Assembly (NCBI GenBank): GCA_025210655.1
Contig: JAOARG010000022.1
Span: forward strand, 1 to 64,000
DNA from: Bacillota bacterium
Lineage (GTDB): Bacteria > Bacillota > Clostridia > Peptostreptococcales > Acidaminobacteraceae
Length of the DNA: 64,000 nt
Direction of reading: 5' to 3'
Shown here one piece after another: positions 28,533 to 35,670 of the stretch. The position numbers were made by a program, and so were the translations under genes. The number at the start of each line of letters is the position of its first letter. The stretch's first letter is position 1. The notes below the pieces were generated by a model, which saw only the letters and a list, made by a program, of their open reading frames with translations, had not been told where the DNA came from and made no database searches.

Positions 28533-28561
28533 TTGACATTGTTAACAAATTCAATTATCCT
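28533..28561 (+). promoter_or_regulatory. Promoter of the second NSS transporter
   Basis: TTGACA (28533-28538), 17 bases, TATCCT (28556-28561), matching the first copy. Confidence 0.7.
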
Positions 28562-28567
28562 ATTACT

Positions 28568-29033
28568 TGTCATGTAAAATGATGAAGCAATATAGACTCA
28601 CATTTACCTGTGAGAATAGCTAAGAGTGTTGTAATTTGTTCTTTATTCTAAATTGTCACAAAATTTAGTAAATTGACTCAAAAAGGTATTTTTGAAGTTC
28701 TTAACTCTATTTATGGGATTTTATAAAAGAGAAAGTAGCAATTTATCTTAGTATGTAACTCAGTGATTAGAAAGTGATATTTACTTTAACAAGCTGAGGG
28801 TAAGGAAAAGTGTTTGGAGAAAAGTGAAGAGCAATTTTCCGAGTTTTGAATTATTATTATTTTCAGAACATTTGGTATATTGTATGTTTTTTAACTATAG
28901 GGACAGTCAATCTACAATCGAAGATATTTTTATAGCTAATAAAAGGAATTATAATTTTTTATATCGATTTGTAATATTGATCGTAGTTATGAACATGAAA
29001 GAAGTTTTAATGTAGTAATTAAGGAGGTAAATT
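28568..29033 (+). ncRNA. Conserved structured leader RNA, copy 2
   Basis: This leader of about 466 bases is a diverged copy of 26316-26793. Corresponding helices are 28597-28602/28609-28614, 28759-28763/28794-28798 enclosing 28771-28775/28783-28787, and 28843-28850/28862-28869. The sequences of the inner stems differ from copy 1 but still pair (TCAAAT/ATTTGA against AAAGT/ACTTT). The single-stranded word TTATCTTAGTATGTAACTCA is identical in both. Confidence 0.6.
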
Positions 29034-30542
29034 ATGAAAGAAGAAAGAGGTCAATGGGGTTCCCGTATGGGCTTTATACTTGCTGCGATAGGTTCTGCTG
29101 TAGGTTTAGGTAATATCTGGAGATTCCCGTACACAGCATCAAGTAACGGAGGTGGAGCATTCCTGATTCCGTACTTATTTGCACTACTTACTGCAGGTAT
29201 TCCAATTCTTATTCTTGAGTTTGCTATAGCTCATAAGATCAAGAAATCTGCTCCAGGTGTATTTGGAAAAGTTAAAAAGGGTTTACAGTCATTAGGATGG
29301 GTACAGACATTTATATCTATATCAATCATGGTGTATTACACAGTAATTATCGGTTGGTCAATTAACTTTGCTTTATTCTCATTTGGAGCGAAGTGGGGAG
29401 AAGATACAAAGGGATTCTTCTTCGGTGATTTCCTTCACTTAACTGACGGACCTTTCAATATCGGACCTATAAATACTGGTATGCTTATTGCACTTATCGC
29501 TGTTTGGGGCATTAACTACCTAGTACTTATGGGTGGAGTTAAAGCTGGTATCGAGAAAGCAAACAAGATTTTCATGCCATTACTAATACTATGTCTTGTT
29601 ATTGTAGCAATCAGAGGTATTACACTTCCTGGAGCTGCTCAAGGTCTTGATTACTTCTTCAAGCCTGATTTTTCAAAGTTATCAGATCCAACAGTTTGGT
29701 TAGCTGCATATGGACAGATTTTCTATTCACTTAGTATCTGTTTCGGTATCATGATTACTTATGCAAGTTACCTTCCTGAGAAAACAGATATAGTAAACAA
29801 TGCCTTTATGACTGGTTTTGGTAACTGTTCATTCAGTATCTTAGCTGGTATGACAGTATTCTCAGTACTTGGTTACATGGCTGCTCAGCAAGGTGTTGCA
29901 GTTTCAGAAGTATCTGCTGGAGGTATCGGTCTTGCATTCGTAGTATTCCCTAAAGCAATCAATGCTTTACCAGGAATGAACGGTGTATTCGGAGCTATAT
30001 TCTTCCTATGTCTGATATTTGCTGGACTTTCTTCATCAATGTCAATCATGGAAGTTGTTGTTTCAAGTATCAATGATAAGTACAATACTTCTAGAAAGAA
30101 AACATTAACTGTTATGACTATTATTGGATTCGTTATTTCTTTAATTTTCGTTACAGGAGCTGGACTATATATCCTAGATATCGTAGACCACTTTGTTAAT
30201 ACTTATGCAATCGCAGTAGCTGGATTAATAGAGATCGTTGCATTATCATACCTAGTTAATTTAGACGAGTTAAGAGGATATGCTAATGGAATGTCTGATT
30301 TCTCTGTTGGTAAGTGGTGGATTTTCACACTTAAGTATTTAACACCGATTATGTTAGCAATCATGTTTGCATTCAACACTTACATTGACTTTACTAAAGG
30401 ATACGAAGGATATCCAACTAAAGCTCTTATGGTATACGGTGTTGGAACATTAGTATTTATCGTTCTTGGAGCACTTGTTTTCACGAACATTAAAGGTGAA
30501 GATAGCTACGAGAAGCTTATTTCTGAAGGAGTTGATCTATAA
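29034..30542 (+). CDS. NSS-family sodium:amino-acid symporter, copy 2
   Basis: The 502 residues are the same length as copy 1 and nearly identical (for example KKG for KTS near 79, ILC for IAC near 188, VNLDELRG for VNLEELRG). The nucleotide sequence is also close, with long identical tracts, so the duplication is recent or maintained by gene conversion, while the leaders have diverged more. Function and small subunit are as for copy 1. The two copies probably differ in regulation or slightly in substrate preference (inference). Confidence 0.93.
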   Translation: MKEERGQWGSRMGFILAAIGSAVGLGNIWRFPYTASSNGGGAFLIPYLFALLTAGIPILILEFAIAHKIKKSAPGVFGKVKKGLQSLGWVQTFISISIMVYYTVIIGWSINFALFSFGAKWGEDTKGFFFGDFLHLTDGPFNIGPINTGMLIALIAVWGINYLVLMGGVKAGIEKANKIFMPLLILCLVIVAIRGITLPGAAQGLDYFFKPDFSKLSDPTVWLAAYGQIFYSLSICFGIMITYASYLPEKTDIVNNAFMTGFGNCSFSILAGMTVFSVLGYMAAQQGVAVSEVSAGGIGLAFVVFPKAINALPGMNGVFGAIFFLCLIFAGLSSSMSIMEVVVSSINDKYNTSRKKTLTVMTIIGFVISLIFVTGAGLYILDIVDHFVNTYAIAVAGLIEIVALSYLVNLDELRGYANGMSDFSVGKWWIFTLKYLTPIMLAIMFAFNTYIDFTKGYEGYPTKALMVYGVGTLVFIVLGALVFTNIKGEDSYEKLISEGVDL

Positions 30543-30637
30543 TGAGCGGAATGGGTATATTATTCGGTATAATAGCAGTAGGAATTACATGGGGTGGATT
30601 TGCGTTCTGTCTATCTATCGCTATGAAGAGTGAATAA
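30542..30637 (+). CDS. metS: MetS-like NSS transporter small subunit, copy 2
   Basis: This 31-residue protein starts with MSGMGILFGIIAVGITWGG and ends MKSE. Its start overlaps the transporter stop by one base, as in copy 1. No strong terminator follows; the repeat element begins 11 bases later. Confidence 0.84.
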   Translation: MSGMGILFGIIAVGITWGGFAFCLSIAMKSE

Positions 30638-30648
30638 AAAATGTAAAT

Positions 30649-31283
30649 GGGGCAGTCGTTTATTAACTAAATAAGACCCCAAAATTCAAGAAATAATCAA
30701 ATACACTGTAAACAAGTGGTTATAAGCCATTAAGTTTGCAGTGTATTTTTCTTTGAATAAAAAGCTGTACTTCATTTTTTGCACGACAAAAAGACCTACA
30801 ATTATCAAGGGTATAGACCTCATCGTCTTGTGGCATACAATTTTCATAAAGATAAATTTCAAGTTTTTGTTGCCCTAGGTTAAAAAAATCTATATAATCA
30901 TTCTTGAACATTGTACTTAGATAATATCATTATCTAGGGGGATTTAGGATAATCTTTTGGTTATCCTTTTTCTTTTTTGCAAAAAAAAAATATGGAGTGC
31001 TATCTCCATTTGAATTATCTTTATGAACTTATTCTACGATTAGAGTTTTCCGGTGGGAAAATATCATAGGTCGGATTACATATTTGGCGGATGCTTTTTG
31101 CTTCACAAAACCGTAAATATTAATTGAATAGGAACATTTCATTTAATATTTACTAGCGTAACTAGACGCAAGATTATGTAATTGTATATCTTGTACTAGA
31201 CGTTCAAGTGAAACTTGAATTTTAGACGTGATTTCTCATTGAGAAGAGCATTAGACAGGGGCAGTCTATTTAACGACTGCCCC
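30649..31283. mobile_element. MITE-like element with GGGGCAGTCGTT inverted ends
   Basis: The 635-bp stretch begins GGGGCAGTCGTT (30649-30660) and ends AACGACTGCCCC (31272-31283), giving 12-bp terminal inverted repeats. The first 140 bp recur inverted at 1-140. Inside are many hairpins: TAGATAAT/ATTATCTA near 30917-30935, GGATAATC/GGTTATCC near 30948-30967 with a T run, and the palindrome string at 31089-31283. No transposase and no clear target-site duplication are seen; a 63-codon open frame on the minus strand (30720-30911) is not conserved in the other copy. Confidence 0.5.
31089..31283. repeat. Palindrome string with TAGACG spacers
   Basis: Five palindromes are separated by a related word: GTAAATATTA/TAATATTTAC (31113-31153), CAAGAT/ATCTTG (31169-31193), TTCAAGT/ACTTGAA (31203-31219), TTCTC/GAGAA (31233-31245), GGGGCAGTC/GACTGCCCC (31258-31283). 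Spacers are ACTAGACG, ACTAGACG, TTAGACGT and TTAGACA. The block 31089-31157 is homologous to 49428-49497 at the other end of the tailocin, in the same orientation. Confidence 0.75.
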
Positions 31284-31284
31284 T

Positions 31285-31791
31285 TTATTTTTTAAAATCC
31301 CATGCAATAAAAATACTAGGAAGATTAGACAGATACAGAAATTTGCCATTATGTAAGTCCCACTTGATAGATTCTAGTGACATAAAGTAAAACTTGTCTA
31401 TAAGAAAGCTTTGTGTCACATTGAAATGATCAGCAATTTCTTTTATATCAGGATTATTTGAAATGAAGTTCAGTAATCTATTAGTATTTATTAGATAGTT
31501 AGTTGCCCATTTTAAGGCTTTATTTTCATACTTGTTATAGCTAATATTTGAAGCTCCTCTTTTTAATTGTCCACCTGCAATGTTTCCAACACAGGTAAAA
31601 TAATGTCCAAGTTCTTCGCAAATTACACATCTAAGGAGTCTTGAAGATGAAGAAATGTTATTGTTAATAACAATGATAGGATACTCACCATCTTCGTAGT
31701 AAACGCCATTAATACTGCTAGGGAGCTTTTCGTAGATAAGCTCTATACCTAACTCATCTATTAGTGAATAAATTTCAGAATCAGTAACCAT
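31285..31791 (-). CDS. immA: ImmA/IrrE-type metallopeptidase (anti-repressor)
   Basis: This 168-residue protein has the zinc-peptidase helix as ICEELGHYF (about 58-66), an EExxH form of HExxH that is frequent in phage ImmA proteins, with the downstream KYENKALKWATNYLI helix giving the third ligand region. ImmA proteases cleave and inactivate the cognate repressor after DNA damage, as in ICEBs1. It lies next to a repressor gene but is separated by a terminator and has its own promoter with a LexA box, so SOS induction of the protease is likely to trigger the tailocin. AAGGAGG precedes the start. Confidence 0.87.
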   Translation of the reverse strand: MVTDSEIYSLIDELGIELIYEKLPSSINGVYYEDGEYPIIVINNNISSSSRLLRCVICEELGHYFTCVGNIAGGQLKRGASNISYNKYENKALKWATNYLINTNRLLNFISNNPDIKEIADHFNVTQSFLIDKFYFMSLESIKWDLHNGKFLYLSNLPSIFIAWDFKK

Positions 31792-31807
31792 AAAACCTCC
31801 TTGAAAA

Positions 31808-31821
31808 CGAACGCATGTTCG
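31808..31821 (-). promoter_or_regulatory. LexA (SOS) box before immA
   Basis: CGAACGCATGTTCG is a perfect 14-base palindrome that fits the Firmicutes LexA consensus CGAACRNRYGTTYC at 13 of 14 positions. On the minus strand it lies between a TATAAT (about 31830-31835) and the ribosome site, a roadblock position. Confidence 0.88.
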
Positions 31822-31870
31822 TATAAAATATTATAACATAATACTGGAAAATCTACAAATTAAAAGAGAA

Positions 31871-31901
31871 AGAAGACTAGGCTTATTTTACCTAGTCTTC
31901 T
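31871..31901 (-). terminator. Terminator of the repressor gene
   Basis: AGAAGACTAGG (31871-31881) pairs with CCTAGTCTTCT (31891-31901) and, on the minus strand, is followed by T-rich sequence. It includes the repressor stop codon and insulates immA. Confidence 0.82.
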
Positions 31902-32215
31902 TTTCTTTTTTTAGCTATGAGTCCGTCAATAATCTTTTGAACTGTTTCAATATCATCTTCATTCAACTCTTCAGTAGAGTTGAAAGCAAACTTGACATCA
32001 TCATAATTTCGTATACTACTCATTCCCATAAGATAATCCATTGATACACCAAAGAAGTCTGCAAACTTTTTAAGTAAATCCTCATCCTTTGGAAATCTAT
32101 CCCCAGTTTCATAGTATCCTATGACCCTGCCTGATATACCAATTTCTCTTCCAAGTTGTGTTTGGGAAAGATTTTTTTCATCCCTTAAATTTTTTAATCT
32201 TTTAGCAAATATCAT
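31892..32215 (-). CDS. XRE-family repressor of the tailocin
   Basis: From ATG 32215 (GAGGTGG eight bases upstream) this 107-residue protein has an N-terminal HTH_3 domain (about 4-60) with LSQTQLGREIGISGRVIGYYETGDRFP and a short C-terminal helical part with ELNEDDIETVQKIIDGLIAKK. It is about the size of ImmR-type repressors cleaved by ImmA. It is transcribed away from the structural genes, over a shared divergent region with a matching operator, and should keep the tailocin silent. Confidence 0.88.
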   Translation of the reverse strand: MIFAKRLKNLRDEKNLSQTQLGREIGISGRVIGYYETGDRFPKDEDLLKKFADFFGVSMDYLMGMSSIRNYDDVKFAFNSTEELNEDDIETVQKIIDGLIAKKRKED

Positions 32216-32275
32216 ACACATCCACCTCACTATTAATATAACAAATTGTACGCAAAAAGTAAATATACGAATAAG

Positions 32276-32344
32276 TTGTTCTTAAAAACTATTGACAGAG
32301 AATGAAATGTACGGTATATTCTTACTTAAGAACAATTTGTTCTT
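32276..32344 (+). promoter_or_regulatory. Divergent tailocin promoter and operator
   Basis: TTGACA (32292-32297), 17 bases, TATATT (32315-32320) is a strong promoter reading into the tailocin. Just downstream is AAGAACAA-T-TTGTTCTT (32328-32344), a perfect dyad, and TTGTTCTTAA (32276-32285) upstream repeats its half-site. The spacing (GAAC-5-GTTC) is not that of LexA, so this is best read as the XRE repressor's operator. Confidence 0.75.
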
Positions 32345-32360
32345 GAAGGGAGGCAGTTTT

Positions 32361-32720
32361 ATGTACGATATAGAAATGGATGGTCAGTACCTAGAATCCA
32401 TAGGCCTTATTGAGAATAGACTAAATATGCTAAAAGTTGAAATGAAGGATAAAGAGTTGCGTTTCGAAGAGACAATGGATATTGATCTATATGAGGAAAT
32501 AGAAAGGTATAAAAGAAGAATCTCGGTTTTATATGAAATATATTTGGATTTGAAGAAAGTAAGATTAGAGGCAAAGAATTACTATAATAAGGAGTGGTAT
32601 CGAAGTGAAAAGTATACAGTTAACTCAAGAAAATCAAGATTTAATTTTGCTCCAGTCAGAAGTATGGTGGAGGAATATGTCATCTACAAACTTGAAGGAA
32701 AGGAAGAAGATGAAGAGTAA
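32361..32720 (+). CDS. Small early tailocin protein, unknown
   Basis: This 119-residue protein starts at ATG 32361 behind GGGAGG. It is mostly helical and highly charged, with a coiled-coil-like region (about 15-75) and an acidic end (KEEDEE). It is the first gene after the repressed promoter and overlaps the following sigma-like gene by 11 bases. Position suggests an early regulator or partner of that factor, as in PBSX. I recognise no domain. Confidence 0.7.
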   Translation: MYDIEMDGQYLESIGLIENRLNMLKVEMKDKELRFEETMDIDLYEEIERYKRRISVLYEIYLDLKKVRLEAKNYYNKEWYRSEKYTVNSRKSRFNFAPVRSMVEEYVIYKLEGKEEDEE

Positions 32721-32895
32721 AATGTACTATGCTTTGGAAAACTATCTAACTGATAAGCAAAGAAAAATTATTACTATGTATTACATAGAAGGTAAAAATA
32801 TGATAGAGATAAGCCAAGTATTAGGCGTTAATAAAAGCTATGTAAGTAGATGTATTAAAACAAGCATTGAGAAAATGAAAAAGAAGATTGCATAG
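32710..32895 (+). CDS. Sigma-70 region 4-like activator (Xpf-like)
   Basis: The 61-residue protein (ATG 32710, GGAAAGGAAG upstream) is essentially a sigma region 4: LTDKQRKIITMYYIEGKNMIEISQVLGVNKSYVSRCIKTSIEKMKKK, with the helix-turn-helix complete and nothing else. PBSX is switched to late expression by the sigma-like factor Xpf, and this gene sits in the equivalent place, upstream of the structural genes and followed by a terminator. Late promoters are expected between 32956 and 33016. Confidence 0.8.
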   Translation: MKSKMYYALENYLTDKQRKIITMYYIEGKNMIEISQVLGVNKSYVSRCIKTSIEKMKKKIA

Positions 32896-32914
32896 GAAAA
32901 TTAAAAATAATTTT

Positions 32915-32957
32915 AAAAAAGTTGAAGTTTTTTTATAAAACATGTCAACTTTTTTAG
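32915..32957 (+). terminator. Terminator after the sigma-like gene
   Basis: AAAAAAGTTGA (32915-32925) pairs perfectly with TCAACTTTTTT (32945-32955). It separates early from structural genes. Confidence 0.85.
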
Positions 32958-33016
32958 CTTTTGGCGGTAATAGTGAAGGGGTTATAAATTTTAAGTAACT
33001 TGAAAGGAGGTTAAGT

Positions 33017-33430
33017 TTGAAAGTAAAAAGCATTATTGAAACTATAAAGCAAATACTAGTTGATGGTATTTCAGTAAAATTTGATTCTAATGGAGAATCA
33101 GAACTAAGTGGAAAACTTTACTTAAGTAATGGGCAGTTTTATAAAACTGCTATTAATGTAACTAGGGTAAAGGTGAACTTAAACTTTGATCTACAAAATA
33201 TAACTAGTAGCGGTAATGACCCTGAGATACTTATTGATAAAATCAATGAGATTTTACTTAATAAGTTTTATGTGGATGAGAAAGCACTTTATATCAGTGA
33301 AATTGGAATCAGAACTATTGATACTGGATTGACATCAAGTATATCAATAGAATATGAAAATGAAAAAACTAATAATGACAGTAGTGAACTTATTGGTGAA
33401 GTAAACTTTAATAATAAACAGGAGGGATAA
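33017..33430 (+). CDS. Tailocin protein before the sheath, putative tail terminator
   Basis: This 137-residue protein starts with TTG behind AAAGGAGG. It is a mixed alpha/beta protein with an acidic, flexible end. It lies two bases before the sheath gene. In contractile tails this position is usually held by a tail completion or terminator protein that caps the tube; I infer that here from position only. It opens the structural operon and would be the first target of the late activator. Confidence 0.6.
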   Translation: MKVKSIIETIKQILVDGISVKFDSNGESELSGKLYLSNGQFYKTAINVTRVKVNLNFDLQNITSSGNDPEILIDKINEILLNKFYVDEKALYISEIGIRTIDTGLTSSISIEYENEKTNNDSSELIGEVNFNNKQEG

Positions 33431-33432
33431 AT

Positions 33433-34494
33433 ATGGGTTTACCAGAAATAAATATTAAATTTGTAAATAAGGCAGGAACACTTATTAAAAGAGGAGAGAG
33501 AGGAATTGTAGCTCTTATTCTAAAGGATGAAAAGTCACTAGGATATCACCTACTAAATAGTACTCTTGATATTCCAGAGTTATCTGAGGAAAACAAAGAA
33601 CAGATTAGATTAGCTTTTGTTGGTGCACAGGGAATTGTAAAAAATGTAAAGCTATTTGTAGTAGAAAAAGCTGCTACATCAGTAAGTACAGCACTGGACT
33701 ATTTTGAAACTGAAAAGTTTGACTATCTAGCTGTGCCAGAGGCTTCATCAGATATGGAAGCAGAAGTTGTATCTTGGATTAAAGAAATGAGAGATTCAAA
33801 GAAAATTAAGGTTAAGGCAGTTTTAGCTGAAAATGTTGCAGATTACGAAGGAATTATCAATTTTGCAACTAGCGGTATTAAGACTAATGATAAGACATTT
33901 ACTGCTAAGCAGTATTGTTCAAGGATTGCAGGTGTTTTAGCTAGTATGCCACTTACTATTAGTTCTACTTATCAGGTGCTAAATGAAGTAATTGACATTG
34001 AACACAAAACTTCAGATGAAATTGCTTCAGCAATTGATGCTGGTAAGTTAGTACTTATGAATGATGGAGAGAAGATCAAAATTGCAAGGGGTGTAACATC
34101 TAAGACTACAGTGACATCTGGACATGGAGAAGAACTAAAGAAAATCTCTCTTCTTGATAAGCTAGATATGATTCATAGTGACATTAAGAGAACTATTGAA
34201 GACAATTATATTGGAAAGGTATCCAACAAGTATGAGCATAAGGTAGTTTTAATTGCAGCAATAAGAGGTTACCTTACTCAACTTGAAAGTGGTGGTATCT
34301 TAGATCCTAATACTTCAGATGTAGGTGTTGATATTGGAGCTCAGGAGATCTTTATTAAGTCTTTAGGAGTAGATACATCAGAAATGGATGAAAAAGACAT
34401 TAAGGAGTATAACACTAAGGATAAGGTGTTCTTATACGGTAAAATGAAGCCACTTGATGCAATGGAAGAAATCACATTAAACATAGGATTATAA
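33433..34494 (+). CDS. xkdK: Contractile tail sheath protein
   Basis: The 353-residue protein is short for a sheath, the size of the minimal sheaths of diffocin/PBSX-like particles. It starts MGLPEINIKFVNKAGTLIKRGERGIVALILKD and ends with the EITLNIGL strand that reaches to the neighbouring subunit in sheath structures. It forms the outer contractile cylinder. It is followed 13 bases later by the tube gene, with GGAGGA. Confidence 0.9.
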   Translation: MGLPEINIKFVNKAGTLIKRGERGIVALILKDEKSLGYHLLNSTLDIPELSEENKEQIRLAFVGAQGIVKNVKLFVVEKAATSVSTALDYFETEKFDYLAVPEASSDMEAEVVSWIKEMRDSKKIKVKAVLAENVADYEGIINFATSGIKTNDKTFTAKQYCSRIAGVLASMPLTISSTYQVLNEVIDIEHKTSDEIASAIDAGKLVLMNDGEKIKIARGVTSKTTVTSGHGEELKKISLLDKLDMIHSDIKRTIEDNYIGKVSNKYEHKVVLIAAIRGYLTQLESGGILDPNTSDVGVDIGAQEIFIKSLGVDTSEMDEKDIKEYNTKDKVFLYGKMKPLDAMEEITLNIGL

Positions 34495-34507
34495 GGAGGA
34501 AGAAAAT

Positions 34508-34933
34508 ATGAATATGCAAGGAAATAAAGTAATTAACGGATTATATACAGAAATTTGGTTAGATGGAGAATTATTAGCTGAAGCTAAGAAAGTTCAGGCA
34601 AAAATCACTTTAAATAAAGAGGATGTTGTAATCCTTGGAAAGGCATCAAAAAGCAAGAAAGTAGTTGGCTGGGAGGGTAAAGGTACAATTACCCTTAATA
34701 AAGTTAATTCAAGAATGGCTAAAAAGCTTTTACCTATGATTACATCAGGTAAAGAAGTAAAGTCTGAAATCATCACAATGCTTGCAGATCCAGATAGTTA
34801 TGGTGCAGAAAGATGCGTGATTGGAGATGTAATATTTGATGATTTAACAATCATTGATGCAGCAGGTGGAGCCCTTACAGATGTAGAATGCCCATTCACA
34901 TTTGAGTCAGTTCACTATGAGGATATGATTTAG
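34508..34933 (+). CDS. xkdM: Tail tube protein (XkdM-like)
   Basis: This 141-residue protein has the XkdM tube pattern: N-terminal GNKVINGLYTEIWLDGELLAEAKKVQAKI, the VGWEGKGTITLNKV beta hairpin, and C-terminal VECPFTFESVHYEDMI. It should stack as hexameric rings inside the sheath and be the piece driven through the target envelope. It is directly after the sheath gene, as in all XkdK/M loci. Confidence 0.9.
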   Translation: MNMQGNKVINGLYTEIWLDGELLAEAKKVQAKITLNKEDVVILGKASKSKKVVGWEGKGTITLNKVNSRMAKKLLPMITSGKEVKSEIITMLADPDSYGAERCVIGDVIFDDLTIIDAAGGALTDVECPFTFESVHYEDMI

Positions 34934-35000
34934 GTTAAATAATATGTAAGTACTTAGTGCAACTTAAAATATAGTAGTCTGGATTAAAGGTGGTACTAAA

Positions 35001-35040
35001 CAACTTTAGGCCACCTTAGGCTACCTTAGGCAATTTTAGG
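35001..35040 (+). repeat. Four 10-bp tandem repeats, nnAYYTTAGG
   Basis: CAACTTTAGG, CCACCTTAGG, CTACCTTAGG and CAATTTTAGG follow each other exactly, then CGACTTTCC breaks the pattern. They lie between the tube gene and xkdN, 40 bases before the latter's start. The 10-bp period equals one helical turn. Confidence 0.85.
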
Positions 35041-35080
35041 CGACTTTCCAAAAAGAAAGTGATTATTAGGAGGAATAAAT

Positions 35081-35479
35081 ATGTCAAATACATTAGATAT
35101 GCTATTAAAAGCTGATATTAATAAGGTAAAAAGACCAGAGAAGGAAGTTGAAATAACAAGACTTTCAGAAGTTGTAGGTGAGCCTGTAATTTTTAAAATG
35201 AGAGCTCTTTCACCTGACGAGGTGGATGAAATTCAAGAAATGGCTATTGATATGAAATCTGGAGATATTGATGTAGGAAAACTAAGGGTACATGGAGTGC
35301 TTTATTCAGTTGTAGAACCAGATCTAAAGAACAAAGATCTTCAAAAGCACTTTGATAGTTCATCGCCAAAGGACCTATTAAAAAGTATGCTTTTAGCAGG
35401 AGAAATTGATCATTTATGGTCTACATCACAGGAACTTAGTGGATACGGCGATAAGGCAGTAAGAAAGGTAAAAAACTAA
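35081..35479 (+). CDS. xkdN: Tail assembly chaperone, short form (XkdN-like)
   Basis: This 132-residue protein has the XkdN pattern (MLLKADINKVKRPEKEVEITRLSE..., PDEVDEIQEMAID, STSQELSGYGDKA). Such chaperones coat the tape measure protein while the tail is assembled. The reading frame ends in a slippery site A-AAA-AAC followed at once by TAA, so a fraction of ribosomes should shift and make a longer form, like gpG/gpGT of phage lambda. The start is behind TTAGGAGGAA. Confidence 0.9.
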   Translation: MSNTLDMLLKADINKVKRPEKEVEITRLSEVVGEPVIFKMRALSPDEVDEIQEMAIDMKSGDIDVGKLRVHGVLYSVVEPDLKNKDLQKHFDSSSPKDLLKSMLLAGEIDHLWSTSQELSGYGDKAVRKVKN

Positions 35480-35640
35480 TAGAAACAGATGGTCAAGTAC
35501 AAATGATGTATTATTATTGGTCTGAAAAGGGAATAAGACCATCTGTTATCTATAACATGCCTAAGGGTGAAAGAGTAGTTGTAACTGCATTTTTTTTAAA
35601 AGAAATGGAAGATAATAAGAAGAAGAGGGATGCTTTTTAG
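35470..35640 (+). other. -1 frameshift extension of xkdN
   Basis: After the heptamer A AAA AAC (35470-35476) the -1 frame continues from CTA 35476 for 54 codons to TAG 35638-35640, with sequence LIETDGQVQMMYYYWSEKG then IRPSVIYNMPKGERVVVTAF. No start codon with a ribosome site is found in this frame. The fusion would be 186 residues, like other G-GT pairs, in which the extension binds the tube protein. Confidence 0.85.
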
Positions 35641-35653
35641 CATCTCTTTTTTT
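35623..35653 (+). terminator. Terminator-like hairpin after the xkdN extension
   Basis: AGAG..ATGC (35624-35633) pairs with GCATCTCT (35640-35647, two-base bulge) and is followed by T7. It may attenuate transcription toward the tape measure gene. Confidence 0.6.
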
Positions 35654-35670
35654 ATAAAATTTTAAATAGT

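Noticed and set aside
28824..29015. 63-codon frame in the second transporter leader
   Set aside because: Not kept in the first leader although the region is conserved as RNA; no ribosome site.
30720..30911. 63-codon open frame on the minus strand inside the repeat element
   Set aside because: No ribosome site upstream, no family recognised, and the copy at the window start has an earlier stop in the same frame; probably not a gene.
31125..31250. CRISPR array (repeated spacer words)
   Set aside because: Repeats are only 6-11 bases and variable, intervening units are palindromes, and no cas gene is near.
32328..32344. Possible second LexA box (GAAC...GTTC)
   Set aside because: The centre is five bases instead of four and flanks differ; better explained as the XRE repressor operator.
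34981..35000. AAAGGTGGTACTA resembles a T-box core
   Set aside because: It lies in a tail operon gap, lacks the other T-box parts (specifier stem, antiterminator with CCGCG) and has no tRNA-linked gene after it.
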